This document shows, piece after piece, positions 1-8,657 of a stretch of DNA of 39,122 bases; the first letter of the stretch is position 1, and the number at the start of each line of letters is the position of its first letter. Both the position numbers and the translations under genes were made by a program. The notes under the pieces are model-generated. The model worked only from the letters and a program-made list of their open reading frames with translations. It was not told the origin of the DNA and ran no database searches. Source of the stretch: Aestuariivita boseongensis (GTDB lineage Bacteria; Pseudomonadota; Alphaproteobacteria; Rhodobacterales; Rhodobacteraceae); assembly GCF_001262635.1 (NCBI RefSeq), contig NZ_JXYH01000033.1, positions 1 through 39,122 on the forward strand. Direction: 5' to 3'.

Positions 1-1
1 G

Positions 2-400
2 ATCGTGGTGGATTTCGGCACCGCAACCACCTTTGACGTGGTCGATACCGATGGGGCCTATATCGGTGGGCTGATCTCGCCCGGTGTGAACCTCAGCCTA
101 GAGGCGCTGCATATGGCGGCCGCCGCCTTGCCGCATATCGACATCTCGAAACCTCAGCGGGTCGTGGGCACCAACACGGTGGCCTGCATGCAATCGGGCG
201 TGTTCTGGGGCTATGTCGGGCTGGTCAAGGAAAGCTGCGCACGGATCAAGGCCGAACTGGCTCGGCCCATGCGCGTTGTCGGCACCGGAGGGCTGGCCCC
301 GTTGTTTGCCGAGACGGAAGAGCTATTTGACGTATTGGAAGATGATTTGACGATGCATGGGCTGACGGTGATCCATGCGTTCAACAAGGAAAACGGATAA
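2..400 (+). CDS. coaX: Type III pantothenate kinase, 3' part
   Basis: This is the C-terminal part of a type III pantothenate kinase, which phosphorylates pantothenate in the first step of coenzyme A synthesis. The 5' end lies outside the window, and the reading frame is open from base 2. The visible protein begins in the conserved DFGTATTFD segment of this ASKHA-fold family and later shows GGLISPGVNLSLEAL and the GTGGLAP segment near the C terminus. The stop codon is 3 bases before the RNase J start, so the two genes are co-transcribed. The coaX-rnj order is, from memory, common in Rhodobacterales. The identification rests on motifs and context, since roughly half of the protein is missing. 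Confidence 0.93.
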   Translation: MVVDFGTATTFDVVDTDGAYIGGLISPGVNLSLEALHMAAAALPHIDISKPQRVVGTNTVACMQSGVFWGYVGLVKESCARIKAELARPMRVVGTGGLAPLFAETEELFDVLEDDLTMHGLTVIHAFNKENG

Positions 401-403
401 GCG

Positions 404-2071
404 ATGAGCAGTGAGAGATTGATTTACCTGCCCCTTGGCGGGGCGGGTGAAATTGGCATGAACGCCTATGTCTATGGCTATGGCGCACCGGATGAAGAAC
501 GGTTGATCCTTGTCGATCTGGGCGTGGCTTTTCCGGATATGGACGGCTCACCCGGAGTCGATCTGATCCTGCCCGATATCACTTGGCTGAAGGAACGCGC
601 CGACCGGCTTGAGGCGGTCTTCATCACTCATGCTCACGAAGATCACGTGGGCGCTGTCGCTCATTGCTATGAAGCCCTGGGCGCGCCCATCTATGCGCGC
701 GCCTTCACCGCCAATATCGCGCGTCGCAAGATGGAAGAACAGGGCCATCCCGAAGATGCAGTTCAAACCGCAAGCGCCTGGCCGGAAACGATAAAGGCCG
801 GGCCGTTCACCGTTGGGTTCCTGCCGATTTCGCATTCTGTTCCCGAAAGCTCGGGCCTGGTGATCGACAGCCCCGAAGGCCGGGTGGTGCATTCGGGCGA
901 TTTCAAGCTGGACCCGACACCGGGTGTGGGCGAACTTTTTGACCCCGACCTGTGGGCCGAGGTGGCCAAGCCCGGCGTGCGCGCGCTGATCTGCGATTCG
1001 ACCAATGTGTTTTCCACCCACCCGGGCCGGTCGGAATCGGAACTGGGGCCAGAGATCCAGAAGCTGGTTGCCGGCGCCACGGGAATGGTGGTGGCGACCA
1101 CATTTGCATCGAACGTTGCGCGTCTTAAGACACTGGCCGAAGCCGGCGAACGGGCAGGCCGCTCCATCGTGCTTTTGGGCCGTGCGATGCGACGGATGAT
1201 CGAAGCCGCGATTGAAACCGGCGTGCTGGCCGATTTCCCGAAAGTCGTCAGCCCGGAAGAGGCGCAGGACATCCCGCGCGCGAATCTGATGCTGCTGGTC
1301 ACCGGATCGCAGGGGGAGCGGCGCGCGGCCTCCGCCCAGCTGGCGCGGGGGAAATATATGGGGTTGGAGTTGGCCGAGGGCGATTTGTTCCTGTTCTCTT
1401 CCAAGACCATTCCGGGCAATGAACGCGGCGTGATCCGGATCATCAACCAGCTTTCCGAAAAGGGCGTGGATGTGGTCGATGATTCATCCGGGCGCTACCA
1501 CGTATCGGGTCATGCCAACCGCCCCGATCTGGAACGTATGCAAGAGATCGTCAAACCCCAGATCGTGATTCCGATGCATGGCGAACACCGCCACCTGCGC
1601 GAACATGCAAAGCTGAGCGAAAAGAACGGTTTGCAATCCGTTGTTGCGGTGAATGGCATGATGATCGACCTCAGCGGGAACGCCCCCACTGTGGCCGAAT
1701 ATATCGAGACCGGCCGCACCTATCTGGACGGGTCGGTGCAGATCGGGGCGCTGGACGGGATCGTGCGTGACCGCATTCGCATGGCGCTGAACGGGCATGT
1801 GATCGTGACGGTCATCCTGGACGAGGAAGATGAACCGCTGGGCGAGCCGTGGTGCGATCTGAAAGGCCTGGCCGAGACCGGAACGTCAAATGCGCCGCTG
1901 GTCGAGGTCATGGAAGAAGACCTGCATCAATTCCTGATGCGCGCGGGCAACAAGACGCTGCGCGATGACGATGCGTTGGAAGAGGGGCTGAAGCGCATCG
2001 CGCGACAGACCTGCATGGCCGAAATCGGAAAAAAGCCCGAAGTCACGGTGGTAATCAGCCGGATGCGCTAA
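404..2071 (+). CDS. rnj: Ribonuclease J
   Basis: This 555-residue protein is a metallo-beta-lactamase/beta-CASP ribonuclease. It is expected to act in the cytoplasm on mRNA turnover and on rRNA and 5'-end processing, using both endonuclease and 5'-3' exonuclease activity. The zinc-binding HAHEDH motif is at residues 76-81. Further metal-ligand segments such as HSVPES and HSGDFKLD follow, and the beta-CASP part has the MHGEHRHL segment. The length is typical of RNase J. The ATG start lies 3 bases after the coaX stop. The 3' end overlaps the convergent tautomerase gene by 4 bases (TAA at 2069-2071 against a TAG on the other strand at 2068-2070). Confidence is high. Confidence 0.96.
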   Translation: MSSERLIYLPLGGAGEIGMNAYVYGYGAPDEERLILVDLGVAFPDMDGSPGVDLILPDITWLKERADRLEAVFITHAHEDHVGAVAHCYEALGAPIYARAFTANIARRKMEEQGHPEDAVQTASAWPETIKAGPFTVGFLPISHSVPESSGLVIDSPEGRVVHSGDFKLDPTPGVGELFDPDLWAEVAKPGVRALICDSTNVFSTHPGRSESELGPEIQKLVAGATGMVVATTFASNVARLKTLAEAGERAGRSIVLLGRAMRRMIEAAIETGVLADFPKVVSPEEAQDIPRANLMLLVTGSQGERRAASAQLARGKYMGLELAEGDLFLFSSKTIPGNERGVIRIINQLSEKGVDVVDDSSGRYHVSGHANRPDLERMQEIVKPQIVIPMHGEHRHLREHAKLSEKNGLQSVVAVNGMMIDLSGNAPTVAEYIETGRTYLDGSVQIGALDGIVRDRIRMALNGHVIVTVILDEEDEPLGEPWCDLKGLAETGTSNAPLVEVMEEDLHQFLMRAGNKTLRDDDALEEGLKRIARQTCMAEIGKKPEVTVVISRMR

Positions 2072-2292
2072 CTGTCTCGTGCGGCCTTCATGCGCTGGCC
2101 GTCTTCGGTGTGCAGAACATTGCCGCCCCATCCCCAGGACCCGCTTTTGACTTCGTGAATACGCACGGATGTGCCCCGTTCGATTTCAGGTCCTGCGACA
2201 GTGCCGAAAGCGGCGGTCACGCGGGTGATGATCTGGGCCTTTTCCTCGTCCGAGAAGACCCCTTCAAGAACCTGAATATCAATTGACGGCAT
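2068..2292 (-). CDS. Small tautomerase (4-oxalocrotonate tautomerase family)
   Basis: A 74-residue protein beginning MPSIDIQVLEG. Removal of the initiator methionine would expose Pro-1, the catalytic base of the 4-oxalocrotonate tautomerase superfamily. The length and the pattern of an N-terminal strand followed by a helix (SDEEKAQIITRVTAAF) also fit the family. Its natural substrate cannot be told from the sequence. No other aromatic catabolism genes are nearby, so it is probably a stand-alone tautomerase. It converges on and overlaps RNase J by 4 bases. The C-terminal third (GSWGWGGNVLHTED) does not help assign a subfamily. Confidence 0.82.
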   Translation of the reverse strand: MPSIDIQVLEGVFSDEEKAQIITRVTAAFGTVAGPEIERGTSVRIHEVKSGSWGWGGNVLHTEDGQRMKAARDS

Positions 2293-2354
2293 GAAGCGAC
2301 CCTTTGCGTTTGTGAAAACAGACGCAGGTTAGCAGATAGCCATGTTTGGGCCAA

Positions 2355-3761
2355 TTACCCCGTGCGACGCTCGTCAAAACTGAGCGCGATGAAGCCTGGC
2401 ATATGATCGCCCATGCCAACAACCTTGTTGTCGTCCTGGCGATCGCCACGGCGGCCACGGCGTTGTTTTTGCGGCTTTTCTTCGGAGGTCTCCGGCTGCG
2501 CCTCGGCCTTTTCCGCGGCCTTCGGTTTGTCCTGATCGGCCTCTTTGCGGGTTCGCGTGCGGCGCTCGCGCTTGGGCTTTTCCTGGGTATCGTCCTCTGC
2601 CACGGCGTCCGATTTCAGCGGGTTCTCGATGCGCGGGATCTCTTTCTGGATCAACGCTTCAACCGCGTCGAAATTCTTTTCATCGCGCGGGTTACAAATC
2701 ATGATCGCCTTGCCTTCGCGCCCGGCGCGGCCCGTGCGGCCGATGCGGTGGATATAATCCTCGGCATGGCTGGGGACGTCGAAATTGAACACATGGCTCA
2801 CCGCCGGGATATCCAGCCCACGCGCCGCCACGTCCGAGGCCACCAGCAGACGGATCTCGCCCGACCGGAACCCGTCGAGGGTTTTTGTCCGTTGGCTCTG
2901 GTCCAGATCTCCGTGGATCGGGGCTGCGTTATATCCGTATTTTTTCAGGGATTTGGCGACGATATCCACATCCGTCTTGCGGTTGCAGAAGATGATCGCG
3001 TTTGTGCATTTCTCGCCCTCGGCGTCGATCAGGGCACGCAGCAACTTGCGCTTTTCGCTGTCCGCGCGGTCGCGACGCGAGCCTTTGAACATCACCACGG
3101 CCTGCTCAATTGTCTCAGACGCGGTGGCTTGGCGCGCAACCTCGATCCGTTCGGGGTTTGACAGGAAGGTGTTGGTGATCCGCTCGATCTCCGGCGCCAT
3201 GGTGGCGGAGAAGAACAGCGTTTGCCGCGTGAAGGGCGTGAGGCCGAAAATCCGTTCAATATCAGGAATAAAGCCCATATCGAGCATGCGGTCGGCTTCA
3301 TCGACCACCATGACTTTCACATCCGACAGGATCAGCTTGCCCCGTTCGAAATGATCCAGCAGACGCCCCGGCGTGGCGATCAGAACGTCGACGCCCTTGT
3401 CGATCAGGGCATCCTGTTCCTTGAAGCTGACGCCACCGATCAGCAATGCCTTGGTCAGCTTGAGATATTTTGAATAGGTGTCAAAGTTCTCTGCCACCTG
3501 GGCAGCCAGTTCACGTGTCGGGCACAGCACGAGGCTGCGCGGCATGCGCGCACGGGCGCGGCCTCGCGCCAGAAGCGTGATCATCGGCAGCGTGAAGCTG
3601 GCCGTCTTGCCGGTGCCCGTCTGGGCGATGCCCAGCACGTCGCGGCCTTCCAATGCGGGGGGAATGGCACCCGCCTGAATGGGGGTGGGGGTTTCATAGC
3701 CGGCCTCGGCAACGGCTTTCAAAACCTTCGGGTTCAGATTCAGATCTGCAAACTTTGTCAT
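2355..3761 (-). CDS. DEAD-box ATP-dependent RNA helicase
   Basis: A 468-residue RNA helicase of the RhlE/DeaD type, expected to remodel structured RNA during ribosome assembly, mRNA decay or cold adaptation. Motifs seen in order are the Q-motif region (TPTPIQ), Walker A AQTGTGKT, PTRELA, the DEAD box as VDEADRMLDMGF, SAT, and motif VI HRIGRTGRAGREG. A basic, low-complexity tail rich in Arg, Lys and Glu follows and is typical of RNA-binding extensions. The frame stays open for 59 more codons upstream, but that part looks non-coding. The ATG at 3761 directly before the Q-motif region is the sensible start. The 179 bases upstream up to 3940 hold no gene and could be a long leader. Confidence 0.94.
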   Translation of the reverse strand: MTKFADLNLNPKVLKAVAEAGYETPTPIQAGAIPPALEGRDVLGIAQTGTGKTASFTLPMITLLARGRARARMPRSLVLCPTRELAAQVAENFDTYSKYLKLTKALLIGGVSFKEQDALIDKGVDVLIATPGRLLDHFERGKLILSDVKVMVVDEADRMLDMGFIPDIERIFGLTPFTRQTLFFSATMAPEIERITNTFLSNPERIEVARQATASETIEQAVVMFKGSRRDRADSEKRKLLRALIDAEGEKCTNAIIFCNRKTDVDIVAKSLKKYGYNAAPIHGDLDQSQRTKTLDGFRSGEIRLLVASDVAARGLDIPAVSHVFNFDVPSHAEDYIHRIGRTGRAGREGKAIMICNPRDEKNFDAVEALIQKEIPRIENPLKSDAVAEDDTQEKPKRERRTRTRKEADQDKPKAAEKAEAQPETSEEKPQKQRRGRRGDRQDDNKVVGMGDHMPGFIALSFDERRTG

Positions 3762-3940
3762 ATGTATCCGTTTTCGCGGACACTGACTTGGCCCGCACGT
3801 CTGTTCAGCCTGGCCCGTATGGCCTGCGCGACCTGCGCATCTCTGGCTGAGGGGCAGATAGCACTCAGGCCTCGCAGGGTCAAATACTGCCGCTGCGGCA
3901 TGTCGCCGGAGCCCTGAATGGTGCCGAAGCTGCAACAATA

Positions 3941-4870
3941 TCAGGCGTATTCGGGGAAATGCTCACGCAGATGTGTGTCCAGCGCCAGATCGACCCGGCG
4001 CAGAAGGCCATGCGCGTCCAGCGCCTGCGTCAGGCGGGGGGTCGCTGCGCAGACCTCGTCAAAGAAGGCGCGCAGGCCCGCGTCGCCGTCTTCGGCGGCG
4101 ATCTGCTGGAAAAGCTCGTGCAGCGTGAGGCCGCCCTTGTCGCGTGGCCGTTCCGGTGCAAGCTCGGCCCGATAAGAGCCCTTTTCCAGCCGGAAGCGGA
4201 AGGTGGCAAGGAACTGGTCCCAGCTTTTGGCATGGGCATGGGCCAGGTCGATGCCGTCAAGTTCGGGCATATCCTCGATCATCTTGTCATCTATCAACGC
4301 GTTATGGATGCGCAGCTTCAGATCGGGATGCCCGGTGCGGACAAAGATCTTGCCAGCCAGATGGCTGAGAAAGCCTGCTTTCAGATAGGGCCCGTAGGTG
4401 GGATAGATCGCTTCGGTCAGGCGATGGCGTTTGGCGCCAGCGGGCATGAAGGCCTTGAAGAGCGTCGGATCGCCCGAAAGCTGCTCCATCGGGCGGATGC
4501 GAGCGCATTGGGTGTTGTCGGAAAGCCCTCCTAAAATCTCATCAATTGAATGGGTTGTGACCAGAAATTCATCCGCATCCATATGAATCAGCCAATCCAC
4601 CTTGGCCAGCCTGCGATAGCAATGCGTGGCGTTGCGCGACTGGCGCACCTGGTGTTTGACGGGGCGGCGACCACGTTTTTCCCACCAGGTGTCATCGGTG
4701 AGGATCGGCGTAATTTGTGGATGATCGTTTAACGCAACGAACGCGGCCTCATTCGCGTCATCAAGATAGATATAGATGCGATGCGCACCCTGGCTGAGAT
4801 GGTAGGCGGCAAAGCGGAGCGTGTCGCGAACCGGCGCCTTGATGGTGGAGACGATGCCCCAGGTGGTCAT
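3941..4870 (-). CDS. Glycosyltransferase family 2-like protein
   Basis: A 309-residue putative glycosyltransferase of the PF13704-like group (family assigned from memory of its pattern). The nucleotide-sugar/metal-binding acidic motif appears as MDADEF with aspartates at residues 98 and 100. The N-terminal strand is followed by YLDDAN, as in GT-A folds. No membrane segment is evident, so it is probably cytoplasmic. A purine-rich GAAGGGAA precedes the ATG by about 10 bases. It starts 20 bases after the release factor 3 stop and may be co-transcribed with it. It is a more distant relative of the three transferases at 32206-37973 and lacks their shared LNHYAL segment. Donor and acceptor are unknown. 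Confidence 0.8.
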   Translation of the reverse strand: MTTWGIVSTIKAPVRDTLRFAAYHLSQGAHRIYIYLDDANEAAFVALNDHPQITPILTDDTWWEKRGRRPVKHQVRQSRNATHCYRRLAKVDWLIHMDADEFLVTTHSIDEILGGLSDNTQCARIRPMEQLSGDPTLFKAFMPAGAKRHRLTEAIYPTYGPYLKAGFLSHLAGKIFVRTGHPDLKLRIHNALIDDKMIEDMPELDGIDLAHAHAKSWDQFLATFRFRLEKGSYRAELAPERPRDKGGLTLHELFQQIAAEDGDAGLRAFFDEVCAATPRLTQALDAHGLLRRVDLALDTHLREHFPEYA

Positions 4871-4889
4871 GTGGTCTGTTCCCTTCGGT

Positions 4890-6497
4890 TCAGACCATCA
4901 TTTCCTTGGTTGCGCTGAGCGTCAATTCGGGAAAATCGCGTTCGATGCGGTCGATATCCCATTGCAGCCGTGTCAGATAGACGATGTCGCCATCATGGTC
5001 GTAGGCGATGTGCTGCTTGTTGGCATTCACAAACTTATCAATGGCTTGCTTGTCACCTTTCACCCAACGGGCCGAGGTGAATTGAGACGACTCAAAGCGC
5101 ACCGGCAGACCATATTCCAGCTCAATCCGGGAGGCGAGCACTTCGAATTGCAGCGCGCCCACGACGCCCACGACAAAGCCCGACCCGATGGAGGGCTTGA
5201 AGACTTTGGCCGCGCCTTCTTCGGCAAATTGCATCAGCGCCTTTTCCAGATGCTTGGCTTTCAGCGGATCGCCGGCACGGACGCCTTGCAGCAATTCGGG
5301 CGCGAAGGAGGGGATACCAGTAACACGCAAAGCTTCCCCTTCGGTTAACGTATCGCCGATACGCAGCTGGCCATGGTTGGGAATGCCGATGATGTCGCCG
5401 GCCCAGGCCTCGTCGGCAAGCTCTCGGTCTGAGGCCAAAAACAGCACAGGGTTTGAGATGGCCATGGGTTTCTTGGTGCGCACATGGGTCAGTTTCATGC
5501 CGCGTTTGAAGTGGCCGGACGCCATGCGGACAAAGGCCACGCGGTCCCGGTGCTTGGGGTCCATATTGGCCTGTACCTTGAAGACAAAGCCGGAAACCTT
5601 TGTTTCTTCGGGCATAATCTGCCTGGGCTCAGCTGTCTGGATCTGCGGTTCTGGGCCGTAGGTGCCGATGCCGTCCATCAGTTCCTTGACCCCGAAGGAG
5701 TTGATGGCCGAGCCGAACCAGATGGGCGTCATCGTCCCTTCGAGGACGGCCTTGCGGTCGAGCGTGGGGAGGAGTTCGCGCGCCATCTCAAGCTCTTCCT
5801 TCAGCTGCTCCAGCTGGGCGGCGGGGACGTGTTCGGCCAGTTTTGGATCGTCCAAGCCGTTGATTTCAATGGTTTCCGCCACGCGGTTGCGGTCGGCGCG
5901 GTCCATCAGTTCCAGTCGGTCGCGCAGGATGTCATAGCAGCCGATGAAATCGCGCCCCATGCCGATGGGCCAGGAGGCGGGGGTGACGTCGATGGCCAGG
6001 TTTTCCTGGATCTCGTCAATGATCTCGAACGTGTCGCGGCTTTCGCGGTCCATCTTGTTGCAGAAGGTCAGGATGGGCAGGTCGCGCAGGCGGCAGACCT
6101 CGAAGAGTTTCTGGGTCTGGCTTTCCACGCCTTTCGCGCCGTCGATCACCATCACGGCGGCGTCCACGGCAGTCAGCGTGCGATAGGTGTCTTCGGAGAA
6201 ATCCGAGTGGCCGGGTGTGTCGACCAGATTGAAGCGGAACTCTTTGAAATCAAACGACATTGCCGAGGCGGAGACCGAGATGCCGCGGTCTTTTTCCATC
6301 GCCATGAAATCCGAGCGTGTCCGCCGCGCTTCGCCCTTGGCGCGCACCTGTCCGGCCATCTGGATCGCGCCACCGAAGAGCAGGAATTTTTCGGTCAGCG
6401 TGGTCTTGCCCGCATCGGGGTGCGAGATGATGGCAAAGGTGCGCCGCCGGGCGATTTCGGCGGGCAATTCGGGGCGATTTCGGGCTGCGTCTAACAT
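4890..6497 (-). CDS. prfC: Peptide chain release factor 3
   Basis: A 535-residue translational GTPase that recycles RF1 and RF2 from the ribosome after peptide release. The G1 P-loop is HPDAGKTT (residues 26-33). The switch II/G3 motif is DTPGHSDFSEDTYR and the G4 motif is NKMD. The C terminus contains the RF3-specific domain ending in LTLSATKEMMV. The length matches the family (about 530 residues). No strong Shine-Dalgarno is visible before the ATG at 6497. The region upstream (6498-6654) contains a striking triple GTGCAC array. Confidence is high from full-length motif conservation. Confidence 0.96.
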   Translation of the reverse strand: MLDAARNRPELPAEIARRRTFAIISHPDAGKTTLTEKFLLFGGAIQMAGQVRAKGEARRTRSDFMAMEKDRGISVSASAMSFDFKEFRFNLVDTPGHSDFSEDTYRTLTAVDAAVMVIDGAKGVESQTQKLFEVCRLRDLPILTFCNKMDRESRDTFEIIDEIQENLAIDVTPASWPIGMGRDFIGCYDILRDRLELMDRADRNRVAETIEINGLDDPKLAEHVPAAQLEQLKEELEMARELLPTLDRKAVLEGTMTPIWFGSAINSFGVKELMDGIGTYGPEPQIQTAEPRQIMPEETKVSGFVFKVQANMDPKHRDRVAFVRMASGHFKRGMKLTHVRTKKPMAISNPVLFLASDRELADEAWAGDIIGIPNHGQLRIGDTLTEGEALRVTGIPSFAPELLQGVRAGDPLKAKHLEKALMQFAEEGAAKVFKPSIGSGFVVGVVGALQFEVLASRIELEYGLPVRFESSQFTSARWVKGDKQAIDKFVNANKQHIAYDHDGDIVYLTRLQWDIDRIERDFPELTLSATKEMMV

Positions 6498-6552
6498 GAG
6501 CGCGCGTATAGGTCAGACTTAATCAAAGGGCAAGAAATTGGCGGTATGACAT

Positions 6553-6585
6553 CCGTGCACAACCTGTGCACCGCACGTGCACCGC
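6553..6585. promoter_or_regulatory. Three GTGCAC palindromes in 11-bp register
   Basis: The self-complementary hexamer GTGCAC occurs at 6555-6560, 6566-6571 and 6577-6582, exactly 11 bp apart, within three imperfect 11-bp tandem units (6553-6563, 6564-6574, 6575-6585). The array sits between the prfC start (6497, minus) and the broken gene starting at 6655 (plus), so it lies in a divergent promoter region. Spacing of one helical turn places all three sites on the same DNA face, as expected for cooperative protein binding. Function is inferred from geometry only. No known regulator is assigned. Confidence 0.5.
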
Positions 6586-6654
6586 GCGTAGGCCATCGCA
6601 GTCGTTATGCTTTTTGGAGGAGGATCGGGAAAAAGCACGCAATAGGTGGAACAG

Positions 6655-7032
6655 ATGACCCGGAAAATCGCGCACGGAAAACACATGGCCCAATCGCTGG
6701 AAGCGCTGCAGTTGTAGCTGTCTCTGAAATGAATCGATCAGAGCCTGCCGGAGGATTGGAACGCGTTGGATTACCTCCATCCGCTGGAGCCTGCGAAAAC
6801 GCGGGTGACGCTGCGGCTGGATGCGGACATGGTGCGGTGGTTTCGCAAGATGGGCCCGGGATATCAGGCGCGGATGAACCTGATCCTGCGCATTTATTGG
6901 ACGGCCTTATTGTCGGGCAACAATCACTCCCGGTTCCAGGATGACACCTTGCTTCGGTTCCATGCGGCGGCACGGGAGATGCTGGCGCAGCACTCGACGC
7001 TGATGAAAGAAGCGCGCAACAGTCAGTTGTGA
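6655..7032 (+). pseudogene. BrnA-antitoxin-like gene broken by two stop codons
   Basis: The frame from ATG 6655 to the TGA at 7030-7032 reads as one 125-codon protein interrupted by TAG at 6715-6717 and TGA at 6730-6732. The first 20 codons and the part after the stops both look coding. The downstream part holds a KTRVTLRLDADMVRWFRKMG segment followed by GYQARMNLILR. This resembles the ribbon-helix-helix-like region of BrnA-antitoxin-family proteins common in Rhodobacteraceae. A ribosome-binding-like AGGTGGA lies just upstream of 6655. A second possible start is the TTG at 6766, with GGAGG at 6750-6754, which would give an 88-residue protein keeping the whole DNA-binding-like part. It is either a decayed gene or one shortened and restarted. 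No BrnT-like toxin is adjacent. Confidence 0.6.
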
Positions 7033-7097
7033 TTTTGAGATTCCGCGATTTTGTGGCATGATGAGAACATATCATGAACATATTGGAGGAATGCGCT

Positions 7098-7463
7098 ATG
7101 GATCTCAAAGTTGTTGCGAACGCTCTGGTCGCCGGATGCCGCGAAGGGCGGGAGGTTGAAAACCTGGGCAAGCTTTATGCGTCGGATGCCGTGTCTGTCG
7201 AGGCGGCTGAACAGGGGATGCCGCGCGAGGCCAAGGGGCTGGACGCGATCCGGGCCAAGCATGAATGGTGGGGAAACGCGATGGAGGTGACCGGTGCCCA
7301 GGTGAGCGATCCGATGCTGCATGGGGATGACCGTTTTGCGGTGATCTTTGAGGTGCAGGGGAAGGTGAAGGACAGCGGCGAAACCTTCGACATGAAAGAA
7401 ATCGGCGTCTACCACGTGACTGACGGCAAGATTACCCGCGAAGAGTTCTTTTATACCGTATAA
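7098..7463 (+). CDS. NTF2/SnoaL-like small protein
   Basis: A 121-residue protein with the pattern of the NTF2-like superfamily. An N-terminal helix ends in LGKLYASDAVSVEA, an AKGLDAIRAKHEWW segment follows, and the C-terminal strands include MKEIGVYHVTDGKITREEFFY. Members are cone-shaped proteins that act as isomerases, dehydratases or binding proteins, and the activity of this one cannot be deduced. Start choice: the ATG at 7098 has GGAGG at 7085-7089 with 8-base spacing. The in-frame ATG at 7074 lacks such a site. It stands alone, converging on the Hint-domain gene 15 bases away. Confidence 0.75.
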   Translation: MDLKVVANALVAGCREGREVENLGKLYASDAVSVEAAEQGMPREAKGLDAIRAKHEWWGNAMEVTGAQVSDPMLHGDDRFAVIFEVQGKVKDSGETFDMKEIGVYHVTDGKITREEFFYTV

Positions 7464-7478
7464 ACACGCGCGGCTGTC

Positions 7479-8489
7479 TTAACGCGTCGAGGCGCGGCGC
7501 AGGATGTCGATTGCGTCCGGCCGGTCGAGCAGCGCTTGCTGGACATCAATCCCGTGGTGACCGGAACGGGCGTGGCCAGGCATCACTTCGGTCAGTTTTT
7601 CCAGCAGCTCTGGCGGCAGAGAGGGTCTGGTGCGCGGGTCGACCAGCATGGATTCCGCCGCGATCCCTTCGGCATAGATGATGTGGTGCCGATCGAATAG
7701 GATCTGAAAATACTCGACGAACCCGCCCGACGCAATGCGGACGGTGTCGCCATTCACCAGGTGGCGCGCCTTGACCATGAGTTCGGCCTGACCTGCGCCG
7801 ATCCGGTCCTGGCGCTGATAGACGAACAGCCTGTGATCGGGGCTGACCACCAGGTCATGGGCGTTGTTGAGCGCGCCCGCCTCGATCACCACGGGGGCCA
7901 TGTCGCCCTGCGCGCGAACGGTCGACGCTCCGATCCAGCGGATTTCCTGTGCACCGTCATCGCGGGTCAGGACGCGGTCGCCGACTTGCAGATCTTCGAT
8001 CAGGCGCTGTTCGCCCGTGGACAGGGTGATATGCGTGCCACGGGTGAAATAGACGCAGGCCACGCGGGCAAAGCAGGCGCGCGCTCCGTCGGGGTTGACG
8101 CCCACCAGCGCATATTCCACGCGTGGCTGCAATTCGGAGAGCGACAGCAGGTAAAGCCCCGCGATGCTGTCGGTTTCATCCAGTTCAACGATGACCACTG
8201 CATCCTGGGTTTGCCCGTCCGGTGACATGAAGGTCAGCGCGCAATCCAGATGAAGCCGCGCGCCCGGATGGCCCAGCCCGGTGTCTTCGGCCACGTGGAA
8301 GCCGCCATCGACATCGGCCTGCAGCGACAGCCGGCCGCGCAGCGCGCCGGGTTCCAGCATGTAGTAATCGTTCAGTTCAAGCTCTTCATGCCAGGAGATC
8401 CCGTCGCCCAGATTGGCGCCCGCCGAGACGCGAAAGCACGCGGCCGGGTAGACCTGCACAGATTGAATGGGGGTGGTCCGATCGGACAT
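7479..8489 (-). CDS. Hint-domain protein (Hint_2-like), catalytic Cys absent
   Basis: A 336-residue protein with two parts. Residues 1-140 form an unrecognised beta-rich region. From about residue 147 there is a hedgehog/intein-like Hint_2 domain, seen as RGTHITLSTGEQRLIEDLQVGDRVLTRD written in pieces: RGTHI, then EDLQVGDRVLTRDDG, then IRWIG, then VVSPDHRLFVYQ and a DRHHIIYAEG segment. In self-splicing Hint domains a Cys starts the domain. Here Tyr-147 occupies that place (VYFTRGTHI), with the nearest Cys at 145. Autoprocessing is therefore doubtful. AGAGGA precedes the ATG at 8489 by about 5 bases, while the in-frame ATG at 8537 has no such site. No signal peptide is obvious. Function is unknown. 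Confidence 0.8.
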   Translation of the reverse strand: MSDRTTPIQSVQVYPAACFRVSAGANLGDGISWHEELELNDYYMLEPGALRGRLSLQADVDGGFHVAEDTGLGHPGARLHLDCALTFMSPDGQTQDAVVIVELDETDSIAGLYLLSLSELQPRVEYALVGVNPDGARACFARVACVYFTRGTHITLSTGEQRLIEDLQVGDRVLTRDDGAQEIRWIGASTVRAQGDMAPVVIEAGALNNAHDLVVSPDHRLFVYQRQDRIGAGQAELMVKARHLVNGDTVRIASGGFVEYFQILFDRHHIIYAEGIAAESMLVDPRTRPSLPPELLEKLTEVMPGHARSGHHGIDVQQALLDRPDAIDILRRASTR

Positions 8490-8657
8490 CCGGATCCTCT
8501 TGAACTTGCCTTCGATGCGGCGTGGCCGCTTTGACATGAAGAGTTAGGGTAGAATTGTGGCAAGAGCGGGTCAACGGACGGGTGTTTTGCTGGCAATTCG
8601 GGCAGCCGCAGTGATAGGGAGTTTTCAGGCAAAATCAGTGTCATGGGAGTGAGAGAG

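Noticed and set aside
3762-3938. A 59-codon N-terminal extension of the DEAD-box helicase
   Set aside because: The extension has no conserved residues and irregular composition, while the ATG at 3761 sits at the usual distance before the Q-motif.
6546-6944. A 132-codon plus-strand frame over the prfC upstream region and the broken gene
   Set aside because: It lacks a ribosome-binding site and recognisable features, and the frame of the BrnA-like remnant fits known family residues better.
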